From contig JAEZUM010000085.1 of the NCBI GenBank assembly GCA_023421075.1, positions 1 through 18,656 on the forward strand: a stretch of DNA of 18,656 nt. Reading direction: 5' to 3'. The notes beneath the pieces were generated by a model. The model was not told where the DNA came from and did no database searches. It worked only from the letters and a program-made list of their open reading frames with translations. Shown here in pieces: positions 6,677 through 13,163 of this stretch; the stretch's first letter is position 1; each line of letters opens with the position of its first letter. The position numbers were made by a program, and so were the translations under genes. The stretch is from Bacillota bacterium (GTDB lineage: Bacteria > Bacillota > Clostridia > Lachnospirales > Lachnospiraceae).

Positions 6677-8572
6677 TCACTCAATGTTTTCTTCGCTACT
6701 CATTCCCTCTGCATCCGCCGAAGCAGTTAATTCATCATGTACGATAAATTCTGCGATCATGTTCTGCTCTAAAATCTCCTTCGAAGTTGTCTTTAGAAGT
6801 ATGGCTTTATCATACTCTTCCTGATACATCGAGGCATCCACCGGTTCATTGGTTCCGATCTTCCAGGCACGGCTGCCCTCAAAGATACCTTCTCTGGAAA
6901 TCTCAAAGATAACATCATTGGTCGCAAAGGAACCTTCAAAGAGATAGGTTGTAAATGCGACAAAGCCTTCGGACGCATTTGATAAATCATGCCCTACGAT
7001 GAATGTCTCATCTAAGGTTAAGCCCATGATATTAGATATAGTAGGCATAAAGTCAACCTGTCCTCCGGTGGTAGTAATCGTCTGATTCACACCACTTCCG
7101 GGAACATTGATTATGAGAGGAATATTTAACATCTCATCATAATCATAGGTCCTTCCGATAAAAGCATTCATCTGATCCATGATCTCTTCCATACCACAGT
7201 TTAATCCATGATGATCACCGTAAAGAGCGATCACCGTATTCTCATAAAGCCCTGCTGCCTTAAGGTCAGCAATCAATTGTCCAATGGCTTCATCCGTATA
7301 ATGTACAGACTGTAGGTAATCACCAAACTTCGTCTCATTATCGGCTTCCGTCATCGTTAATGTACGATATTGGTCATCAATATCAAAGGGATGATGATTG
7401 GATAAAGTAATTGCGAAGGTAAAGAACGGTGTCTTCTGTTGCTGCAGTATTCCCACCAGCTGCTTAAACATCGACTTATCCGAAATTCCCATTCCGATCA
7501 GTTCTTCCTGATTCAAATCCTCCATACTGTAAAAATCCTGAAAGCCTTGATTCGGATAGGCACTTTCTCTGTTCCAGAAGGTACCCTCAAAACCATGAAT
7601 TGCAAAAGCATAATAACCCTGTTCGCGCATCAACCAGGGAAGCCCATGAAAGGTATTATCCTGGAACAGACGGTAGCTCTCGCCATCATCCACCGGATAC
7701 AAGCTATTCATGCTTGAGAATTCCGCATCCGCAGTATTCCCCTTCCCCGTATTGGTATAATAATGATTATAGTATAGGGTATCCCCTTCGATCAGACGGT
7801 TGAGGTTCGGGGTGATTTCCTGCCCGTTGTATTTTGCACCGATCACAAAATCCTGAACCGCCTCCAACTGAATTACAATCAGGTTCTTCCCCTTTCCAAT
7901 TCCGTTGTACCTTGGCAGCTTCTGCTCCGGACTAACATCCTCTAATACTTCCAGAATCTCCTCCTGCGCCATCTGCTTCTGGTCCAGGTTCTCGGATATC
8001 GTTTCATAGATATCGGTAACATGACTGGTGAAGAATTCCATACTATTCACTCGCTCTATAGCGGCAGAATGAAATGGATTCACAATCAAGGTAATAATCA
8101 TAGCAGTTAGTAAATAAAGAACATACTTTAGTCTTCTCCAAGGATAAATTTTCTTCAAAATCTCCTTAGTTGCATATTTCTTAAAGCTGTAATAAGCAAA
8201 GGGAATATCCAAAAACAACAGAAAGCTTGCCGGTATCATTGTAGCGATAAAGCTCTTAGGAACAGCCGTAACACTCTTCGCCTGCCAAAGCTGACGGATG
8301 GATACCGTCTGATTATAATAATTATAATACATAGTGTCGGCAAACATCAGTAAACTCAACAAAAAGTACACGACCAGAAAAATGCCTGTTTTTTGTTTTA
8401 ACGCGCTTCTGCCAAAACAAATATAAATAGCTCCCCATACGATCAGACTTAGAACGATCATAACGATTTCCATACGATTCACTTCGATCAGAGAATAGTA
8501 TACCATCATCTTAAATACAAAAAGAAAGGTAACAAAGTATGGCGATGCAATAATATCTTTTAACCTTTTCAT
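6677..8572 (-). CDS. LTA synthase family protein (membrane-anchored LtaS-type sulfatase)
   Basis: 631 aa. About five membrane segments at the N-terminus (roughly 12-29, 34-54, 62-82, 108-128, 148-166) are followed by a large extracytoplasmic alkaline-phosphatase/sulfatase domain from about residue 228. LtaS-like active-site features are Glu237 in VIQLEAVQDF (metal), Thr280 in GKGNTADAEFSSMNSLYP (nucleophile position), SNHHPF with His393/394 (substrate side) and YGDHHG with Asp453-His454 (metal). The family transfers glycerol phosphate from phosphatidylglycerol to a teichoic acid chain or glycolipid; whether this one is a polymerase or a primase is not visible. I chose the ATG at 8572 (GGAGG, 4 nt spacing); an in-frame ATG at 8623 has no binding site and lies next to the predicted promoter. 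Single-gene unit with its own promoter and terminator. Confidence 0.9.
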   Translation of the reverse strand: MKRLKDIIASPYFVTFLFVFKMMVYYSLIEVNRMEIVMIVLSLIVWGAIYICFGRSALKQKTGIFLVVYFLLSLLMFADTMYYNYYNQTVSIRQLWQAKSVTAVPKSFIATMIPASFLLFLDIPFAYYSFKKYATKEILKKIYPWRRLKYVLYLLTAMIITLIVNPFHSAAIERVNSMEFFTSHVTDIYETISENLDQKQMAQEEILEVLEDVSPEQKLPRYNGIGKGKNLIVIQLEAVQDFVIGAKYNGQEITPNLNRLIEGDTLYYNHYYTNTGKGNTADAEFSSMNSLYPVDDGESYRLFQDNTFHGLPWLMREQGYYAFAIHGFEGTFWNRESAYPNQGFQDFYSMEDLNQEELIGMGISDKSMFKQLVGILQQQKTPFFTFAITLSNHHPFDIDDQYRTLTMTEADNETKFGDYLQSVHYTDEAIGQLIADLKAAGLYENTVIALYGDHHGLNCGMEEIMDQMNAFIGRTYDYDEMLNIPLIINVPGSGVNQTITTTGGQVDFMPTISNIMGLTLDETFIVGHDLSNASEGFVAFTTYLFEGSFATNDVIFEISREGIFEGSRAWKIGTNEPVDASMYQEEYDKAILLKTTSKEILEQNMIAEFIVHDELTASADAEGMSSEENIE

Positions 8573-8589
8573 AAATCCTCCACAAAATA

Positions 8590-8613
8590 CAGTTAAGTGT
8601 ATACCTTTAACTG
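8590..8613 (-). promoter_or_regulatory. Inverted repeat in the leader of the sulfatase gene
   Basis: CAGTTAA (8590-8596) and TTAACTG (8607-8613) flank a GTATAC palindrome, between the predicted promoter and the GGAGG site. It may be an operator or an mRNA hairpin. Confidence 0.35.
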
Positions 8614-8636
8614 CGGTTATCACATAAGTCAGGATT

Positions 8637-8665
8637 ATAATAGCTCATTGTACTGACATTATCAA
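8637..8665 (-). promoter_or_regulatory. Promoter of the sulfatase gene
   Basis: On the minus strand, TTGATA (8665-8660) and TATTAT (8642-8637) are separated by 17 bp. An overlapping TATAAT (8639-8634) would need a 20-bp spacer. It lies about 65 bp before the chosen start. The rest of the gap to the stomatin terminator (about 8666-8795) shows no further signal. Confidence 0.55.
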
Positions 8666-8795
8666 GCGTTAAAATCTTAATTTTTTCTTAATGCAGATAC
8701 TTTCTTTTGTGCAATAATACCAGTAGCTATGCATTATATAGTAAATTTCAATTCGTGTATGCCTTGATATAAAAAATCACTGTAAAAGAACCAAG

Positions 8796-8851
8796 GAATG
8801 CTACAGACGGGAATTACTTGTTCATAAGCAATTAAACCGTCTGTAGCATTC
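8796..8851 (-). terminator. Terminator of the nfeD-stomatin unit
   Basis: A 15-bp perfect stem, GAATGCTACAGACGG (8796-8810) with CCGTCTGTAGCATTC (8837-8851), extended inward by AATT/AATT and CTT/AAG pairing. It starts 14 nt after the stomatin stop. On the minus strand the tail is CTTGGTTCTTTT, not a clean T run; on the + strand TTTATTT follows directly. By position I assign it to the stomatin gene, but it may act in both directions. Confidence 0.7.
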
Positions 8852-8865
8852 TTTATTTCAAGCTA

Positions 8866-9804
8866 TTATTGGTTCGTATCTTCTTTCCCAACCTCGGTAA
8901 GCGCCTTTACCATTCCTGCTAATCCTTGTATCTCGGAAGGAATGATGATCTTGGTTGCTTTGCCGTCCGCCGCCTTCGCAAATGCCTCCAGGCTCTTCAA
9001 TTGGATCACCGCATTACTGGGAGCAGCTTCATTCAGGAAACGAAGACCTTCTGCCATTGCCTTCTGAACCGCAATAGTTGCCTCAGCCTGACCCTCAGCC
9101 TCACGAATTGTTGCCTCCTTCTTAGCTTCTGCTCTAAGAATAGCTGCCAGCTTCTCTCCCTCTGCATCAAGGATTGCTGATTCCTTCTTGCCTTCCGATA
9201 CTAAGATCGCTGACTTCTTCTGACCTTCTGCGATGAGAATGGACTCTCTTCTCTCACGCTCTGCCTTCATCTGCTTCTCCATCGCATCCTGTATAGCAGC
9301 CGGTGGAATAATATTCTTTAATTCGACTCTGGTTACCTTGATACCCCATGGATCAGTGGCGACATCGAGTGTTACTCTCATTTTTGTATTAATAATCTCT
9401 CTGGAGGTTAACGTTTCATCCAATTCGAGATCACCAATGATGTTACGAAGGGTGGTAGCTGTTAAGTTCTCAATCGCCATTAACGGATTGTCAACACCAT
9501 AAGTATACAGCTTTGGATCAGTAATCTGGAAGAATACAACCGTATCGATCTTCATGGTTACATTATCCTTCGTAATTACGGGCTGAGGCGGAAAATCCAC
9601 TACCTGTTCCTTTAACAACACTCGCTTCGCTACTTTGTCAATCAATGGCATCTTAAGATGAATACCAACCTCCCAGGTAGCCTGATAGCCTCCGAGACGT
9701 TCCAAAATATAAGCATTAGCCTGGGGAACGATTTTAATACAGGAAGCAAGAATAAGTAATATCAATACCACTAAAATAATAACTAAAATCTGACCTAATT
9801 CCAT
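8866..9804 (-). CDS. Stomatin/prohibitin-like SPFH-domain membrane protein
   Basis: 312 aa. One N-terminal membrane segment (residues 5-22) is followed by an SPFH domain from about 23 to 185 (VPQANAYILERLGGY, then GIHLKMPLIDKV, VVDFPPQPVITKDNV, and VELKNIIPPAAIQDAMEKQMKAERERR) and a coiled-coil region. The coiled coil holds five consecutive 11-residue repeats at 189-243, each starting Ile-Leu or Ile-Arg and most with AEG at positions 4-6. Such proteins form large membrane rings and, with NfeD partners, are linked to membrane microdomains and quality control. The ATG at 9804 is preceded by AAGGAGG (9 nt spacing); an in-frame ATG at 9828 lies inside nfeD. The nfeD stop and this start are one base apart, so the two are translated from one mRNA. 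It could be called qmcA- or ybbK-like. Confidence 0.92.
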   Translation of the reverse strand: MELGQILVIILVVLILLILASCIKIVPQANAYILERLGGYQATWEVGIHLKMPLIDKVAKRVLLKEQVVDFPPQPVITKDNVTMKIDTVVFFQITDPKLYTYGVDNPLMAIENLTATTLRNIIGDLELDETLTSREIINTKMRVTLDVATDPWGIKVTRVELKNIIPPAAIQDAMEKQMKAERERRESILIAEGQKKSAILVSEGKKESAILDAEGEKLAAILRAEAKKEATIREAEGQAEATIAVQKAMAEGLRFLNEAAPSNAVIQLKSLEAFAKAADGKATKIIIPSEIQGLAGMVKALTEVGKEDTNQ

Positions 9805-9805
9805 T

Positions 9806-10246
9806 TTACTGCTCCTCCTTATATACACTTACAATTAATTTTACGCCTGTAATACCATGAATCTTAACCTTGGTCCCTTTATCAATAACAGCATCCTCCA
9901 GAGCCTTTGCTGACCACTCCTGACCATCGACTACTACCTGACCTACGGCATTCATATTATCAATCGTAGTAGTAACCATTGCAATCTTACCGATGACACC
10001 TTCATAATTCGTCTTTGTTCTTCTAGGATTAAAGTATCTCATTACCAAAGGTCTCGTAAAATACAATAAAACCATAGATACTACAAGGAATAATATCACT
10101 TCCAAAAGTAGGTTATCAAAGAACAAGGATACAATGAATGCGATTAATGCCCCTCCTGCGAACCAAATCGTAGTAAGACCAAGGGTTATAATTTCTATAA
10201 ATATCAAAATTGCGAGAATAAGAAGCCACAAAATCGAATTCGTCAT
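9806..10246 (-). CDS. NfeD family protein (short type)
   Basis: 146 aa. Three membrane segments (about 5-22, 25-43, 46-64) are followed by a small C-terminal OB-fold domain (about 82-143: YEGVIGKIAMVTT, then GQVVVDGQEWSAKA, and GTKVKIHGITGVKLIV). It lacks the ClpP-like protease domain of long NfeD proteins, so it is the NfeD1b type that is encoded beside an SPFH protein, as here. The partner role (modulating the assembly or stability of the SPFH ring) is family knowledge. I chose the ATG at 10246 because the G-rich site AAGGGGG is 7 nt upstream; the ATG at 10252 is only 1 nt from it. Confidence 0.9.
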   Translation of the reverse strand: MTNSILWLLILAILIFIEIITLGLTTIWFAGGALIAFIVSLFFDNLLLEVILFLVVSMVLLYFTRPLVMRYFNPRRTKTNYEGVIGKIAMVTTTIDNMNAVGQVVVDGQEWSAKALEDAVIDKGTKVKIHGITGVKLIVSVYKEEQ

Positions 10247-10278
10247 CTTCATTCCCCCTTTCTTTCTCTGTTTCCTAT

Positions 10279-10307
10279 ATTTTACTCGCTTCTATCCTTT
10301 TCTACAA
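10279..10307 (-). promoter_or_regulatory. Promoter of nfeD-stomatin
   Basis: On the minus strand, TTGTAG (10307-10302) and TAAAAT (10284-10279) are separated by 17 bp, about 33 bp before the nfeD start, giving a short leader. Confidence 0.55.
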
Positions 10308-10365
10308 TAGAACGGGTTGTTTTCTAATGTTCTTTTAATGTTTAATGTCTTTTCCTTATAAAGAA

Positions 10366-10386
10366 GAGCGTGTACCATACACGCTC
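10366..10386 (-). terminator. Terminator of the VTC-DUF4956 unit
   Basis: A 9-bp perfect GC-rich stem, GAGCGTGTA/TACACGCTC, with a 3-nt loop, followed on the minus strand by TTCTTTAT. It lies 41 nt past the DUF4956 stop and ahead of the nfeD promoter, cleanly dividing the two units. Confidence 0.8.
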
Positions 10387-10427
10387 CTATTTATCATTCC
10401 TTATTCAGGATATTAATATTCGAATCA

Positions 10428-11141
10428 CTATAATCGCGGTTCCTTGCTTTCCTTTAAGCTAAGAGCAATACCAAGATTTCCATTACGACACCTTAGTGCA
10501 TCAATAAATTCTTTTTCCCGCGTCTCGGTCTTAAGAATGATATCATAGCTGAGTTCGAACAAGGTTCCCATATTACTGGTTTTCACTTTTTGAAGTCGTA
10601 CGTGGCTGGTGTACTCTGCAAAGATCGGATCAAATACTCCTTGATAATTCATATCCTCCGGGATGGTAATACGCAACAGCTTTTCATTCTGTCTGGATAC
10701 ACCGTATCCGGACTTATTCACAAGAACAATCACCGCTCCGATCACAACTGCAATCACTGCCCCCAAGGTCAGATAGCCTAATCCGGTAGCCAAACCAACC
10801 GCCATCTCCAAGAACACGAAGGAGATATCCTTGGAATCACCAGGTACACTTCGGAACCTTACTATCGTAAAGATACCTGCCATAGAAAACGCTCTTGCAA
10901 GATTTCCACCAATCAAAATAATTACTACGGCAACAATGGTCGGTAAGATAACAAGACTTAAAACCAAGCTTGCCGAACGGTCTTTTCGTGGTGTTGTGAG
11001 AAAATAAGCAAGACTGATTATTACTCCAAGTAGTAATGATACTGCAATACAGATCAGCACCTTACCGATACTGATGGATAGCCCTGAGGTCAATGACATA
11101 TCCTCAAATATTGTGTCAAACATTGTTTCTGAACCAGACAT
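10428..11141 (-). CDS. DUF4956 membrane protein, partner of the VTC polymerase
   Basis: 237 aa. Membrane segments at about 23-48, 57-79 and 112-142 (the last may be two), with a highly conserved-looking loop in between: ARAFSMAGIFTIVRFRSVPG at 82-101, continuing DSKDISFVFLEMAVGL. This stretch is what I recognise as the DUF4956 signature. A soluble C-terminal domain (about 150-237) reads like a small alpha/beta fold. No reaction is established for the family. In many Firmicutes and Actinobacteria it is encoded beside a VTC-domain protein, as here (11-bp gap), so it is likely a membrane partner of polyphosphate synthesis or transfer; this is inference. The ATG at 11141 has AGGGGG 7 nt upstream; the in-frame ATG at 11162 lies within the VTC gene end and has none. 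Confidence 0.88.
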   Translation of the reverse strand: MSGSETMFDTIFEDMSLTSGLSISIGKVLICIAVSLLLGVIISLAYFLTTPRKDRSASLVLSLVILPTIVAVVIILIGGNLARAFSMAGIFTIVRFRSVPGDSKDISFVFLEMAVGLATGLGYLTLGAVIAVVIGAVIVLVNKSGYGVSRQNEKLLRITIPEDMNYQGVFDPIFAEYTSHVRLQKVKTSNMGTLFELSYDIILKTETREKEFIDALRCRNGNLGIALSLKESKEPRL

Positions 11142-11152
11142 GTTGTATCCCC

Positions 11153-11914
11153 CTATACGCACATTTTTTTATCATTTGTAAATTTTGTATTACCAATTTC
11201 TCCCCGTTGCAAAGCTCCTTTATACTCCTCACCATATTTTGAGAAGGTAGTAGGATAGATCTGATACAACGATAACAGCTTGGCAAACCATAGCGGCGCT
11301 GCTTTATTCATTTTGGCTTCCATAACCCACAAGCCTGCCGGTAATAACAATTCTCCGTAGACTCCCTTATCCAATCCAACCTCGTAGCGTCTTGTTCTTA
11401 TATTCGTATCAAAGGTAATTCGAAAACTTGGATCACTGATACCAAACATTGCATTCCTATCATAGGATAGGTAAAGTGTCGGCCTTATATCAGGATATCT
11501 CTGAAGGAAATAATCAATTTCATTCAGTATTTGTTCGCTAAGCGGCCTCTTCGCGTTTGGACGCTGATGTTCTTCTATGTATTGATAGGCTTCCTCCAGG
11601 TGTAGCGAGGTGCGCCTCTTATTTACATGGCCATTGCATTTCTTCTTAATCTCAAGATATACCTTGTCCTTTAATCCAACACTACCATAGCTCCTTAGTC
11701 TCAGTTTTTCCTTGTAAGCCGGTCTTTCGATGGATTTTCTGATAATATCATGGTTCGGTGTGTCATAGTAGATGTTGCATATTGTGTAGAAATCCCCGTT
11801 TCGACTAAAGGCATCCAGCTCCATATACTCCTCTAATTGAGGTTTGATTTTTTGATAGACCTGATCTGTAATTATGAATTTCTTCTCCGTACGATTAAAT
11901 ACCTCTAATGCCAT
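11153..11914 (-). CDS. VTC-domain polyphosphate polymerase family protein
   Basis: 253 aa, essentially a bare VTC domain (the tunnel-shaped catalytic fold of yeast Vtc4, TTM superfamily) without SPX or membrane parts. Residues expected to line the tunnel are visible: RTEKKFI (8-14), YYDTP (49-53), KEKLRLRSYG (68-77), VYLEIKKK (85-92), NKRR (98-101), YDRNAMFG (151-158), RITFDTNIRTRRYE (165-178), a metal-binding glutamate in VMEAKM (197-202) and FSKYGEEY (224-231). This predicts synthesis of polyphosphate from nucleotide triphosphate, or a related triphosphate-tunnel reaction. I chose the ATG at 11914 (GAGGAG, 9 nt upstream); the ATG at 11923 has no spacer to that site. It is followed by DUF4956 under one promoter and terminator. 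Confidence 0.9.
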   Translation of the reverse strand: MALEVFNRTEKKFIITDQVYQKIKPQLEEYMELDAFSRNGDFYTICNIYYDTPNHDIIRKSIERPAYKEKLRLRSYGSVGLKDKVYLEIKKKCNGHVNKRRTSLHLEEAYQYIEEHQRPNAKRPLSEQILNEIDYFLQRYPDIRPTLYLSYDRNAMFGISDPSFRITFDTNIRTRRYEVGLDKGVYGELLLPAGLWVMEAKMNKAAPLWFAKLLSLYQIYPTTFSKYGEEYKGALQRGEIGNTKFTNDKKMCV

Positions 11915-11952
11915 AGCAAACATCTCCTCATTGATCAGGTTATACAAAGAGC

Positions 11953-11981
11953 ATTGTAATATTTTTCGATCACTGTAGCAA
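11953..11981 (-). promoter_or_regulatory. Promoter of the VTC-DUF4956 unit
   Basis: On the minus strand, TTGCTA (11981-11976) and TACAAT (11958-11953) are separated by 17 bp, about 38 bp before the VTC start. The word ACTTAGCACAAA (11999-11988), found also in the 133-bp repeats, lies just upstream of the -35. Confidence 0.6.
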
Positions 11982-12027
11982 ACCTTATTTGTGCTAAGTT
12001 TTTATCAAATATTGCTATGAAATGAAC

Positions 12028-12828
12028 TCAGCTTTTCCTCTGTCTGGCTGCCTCATACATTAAAATCGCAGCAGCAACTGCGGCATTCAGGGATTCCACC
12101 TTACCCTGCATCGGTATTTTAATCAAGGTATCCGCCAATTCGGAAGCCTGTTCGGTTAATCCGTTCGCTTCGTTGCCGATTAAAAAAGCACATCTTTTTC
12201 GAAAACTTCCCTCTGTATCATAAGGGATTCCCTGAAGATGTGCTGCATATATTTCTATCCCCCTGGCTTTCACTCGGATTAACTCCTCATAAAAGTCCTT
12301 TGCCTGATAAAAGGGTACACGGAAAATGGATCCCATCGTAGCCCGGATTACCTTAGGGTTATATACATCCACAGATGAATCGCTGAGAATGATACCGGTC
12401 ACACCGGCACCCTCTGCTGTTCGTATCATCGTACCCAGATTACCCGGATCTCTGATATCCTCCAGCAACAACAAGCATGCCCTGGGATCCGAAAGCATAT
12501 TCTCCGGATTATACTGAACAGTCATAACCAGTCCCATAATCCCTTGAGGAGTCTTTGTCTCAGAGACCTCTTTGAATACAGCATCCGTTAAAATCTCAAA
12601 GTCCAAGCCCTCAAAATAATCCGGATCATCCTCAAATATTTCACGATGAAGGCTCTCACTGATATAGGTTTTCTTAAGGAGCTTTGCTGCTCTGGCTTCC
12701 TCGAACATCTTGATGCCCTCGATTACAAAGACACCCTGCTCTTCTCGTTCCTTCGCCTTCTTCTGAAGCAGGTTCAGATTCTTCACCTGCGCATTGCTCA
12801 TACTGCTGATAACCGTCTTCTGTTTCAT
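12028..12828 (-). CDS. SpoU/TrmH-type RNA 2'-O-methyltransferase
   Basis: 266 aa, SPOUT superfamily. An N-terminal substrate-binding domain (about 1-100, including VFVIEGIKMFEEA at 33-45 and TPQGIMGLV at 93-101) is followed by the knotted catalytic domain with all three motifs: motif 1 EDIRDPGNLGTMIRTAEGAG (123-142, with Asn130 and Arg136), motif 2 LIGNEANGL (216-224) and motif 3 IPMQGKVESLNAAVA (238-252). It should transfer a methyl group from SAM to a ribose 2'-OH of rRNA or tRNA; the exact target (RlmB-like or TsnR-like) cannot be read from sequence. The start is supported by GTGAGG, 7 nt before the ATG. It stands between the repeat region and the VTC promoter. I could not find a strong promoter directly upstream; it may be transcribed from prfA across the repeats. 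Confidence 0.93.
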   Translation of the reverse strand: MKQKTVISSMSNAQVKNLNLLQKKAKEREEQGVFVIEGIKMFEEARAAKLLKKTYISESLHREIFEDDPDYFEGLDFEILTDAVFKEVSETKTPQGIMGLVMTVQYNPENMLSDPRACLLLLEDIRDPGNLGTMIRTAEGAGVTGIILSDSSVDVYNPKVIRATMGSIFRVPFYQAKDFYEELIRVKARGIEIYAAHLQGIPYDTEGSFRKRCAFLIGNEANGLTEQASELADTLIKIPMQGKVESLNAAVAAAILMYEAARQRKS

Positions 12829-12867
12829 TATTTAACCTCACATAGAATCACTAACTGCTAATCAGGG

Positions 12868-13000
12868 AATCAATCATATCTACTCTCTGAATTAGTTTGT
12901 GCTAAGTGTATCCTCTACACTTTTTGGATCTTTCTTACGGCATCACATTACCCGGAAGAACAAGGAGTGAGCACCTCTGTGTGCACTTCGCAGTTCTTCT
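12868..13000. repeat. 133-bp direct repeat, copy 1
   Basis: Identical to copy 2 (13004-13136) except at 12942, 12945 and 12982: 130 of 133 bases match. The copies are separated by 3 bp (GAT), for a period of 136 bp. Each unit contains AAGTGTA/TACACTT (12904-12910 with 12916-12922), followed on the + strand by TTT, and an outer GAAGAAC/GTTCTTC pairing around an AGTG/CACT hairpin. No open reading frame of note runs through it. Together the two copies fill most of the 334-bp gap between prfA and the methyltransferase gene. Confidence 0.9.
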
Positions 13001-13003
13001 GAT

Positions 13004-13136
13004 AATCAATCATATCTACTCTCTGAATTAGTTTGTGCTAAGTGTATCCTCTACACTTTTTGGATCTTTCTTACGGCGTCTCATTACCCGGAAGAACAAG
13101 GAGTGAGCACCTCTGTGCGCACTTCGCAGTTCTTCT
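13004..13136. repeat. 133-bp direct repeat, copy 2
   Basis: Second copy of the unit, beginning AATCAATCATATC and ending CAGTTCTTCT. It directly abuts a hairpin at the end of prfA (13138-13163). The hairpin pairing AGTG-N-GC with GC-N-CACT is intact here, while copy 1 has a changed base (T at 12982 instead of C) and can pair in a shifted register instead. Confidence 0.9.
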
Positions 13137-13137
13137 C

Positions 13138-13163
13138 GAGGATTTTTTATTCAAAAAATCCTC
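13138..13163 (-). other. Hairpin overlapping the prfA stop codon
   Basis: An 11-bp perfect inverted repeat, GAGGATTTTTT/AAAAAATCCTC, with a 4-nt loop. On the minus strand it begins at the last base of the prfA TAG. The T tract is inside the stem rather than after it, so it is not a standard intrinsic terminator on either strand, though it may still slow or end transcription of prfA. Confidence 0.5.

Noticed and set aside
12829..12867. Promoter for the methyltransferase gene inside the repeat
   Set aside because: TATGAT-like words occur in each unit but without a -35 match at 16-18 bp.
12868..13136. CRISPR array
   Set aside because: Two long units (133 bp) with a 3-bp spacer; CRISPR repeats are short with ~30-40 bp spacers, and no cas gene is present.
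12868..13163. Insertion sequence or MITE
   Set aside because: No transposase, no clear terminal inverted repeats around the pair, and no target-site duplication. A dispersed repeat family remains possible but cannot be shown from one window.
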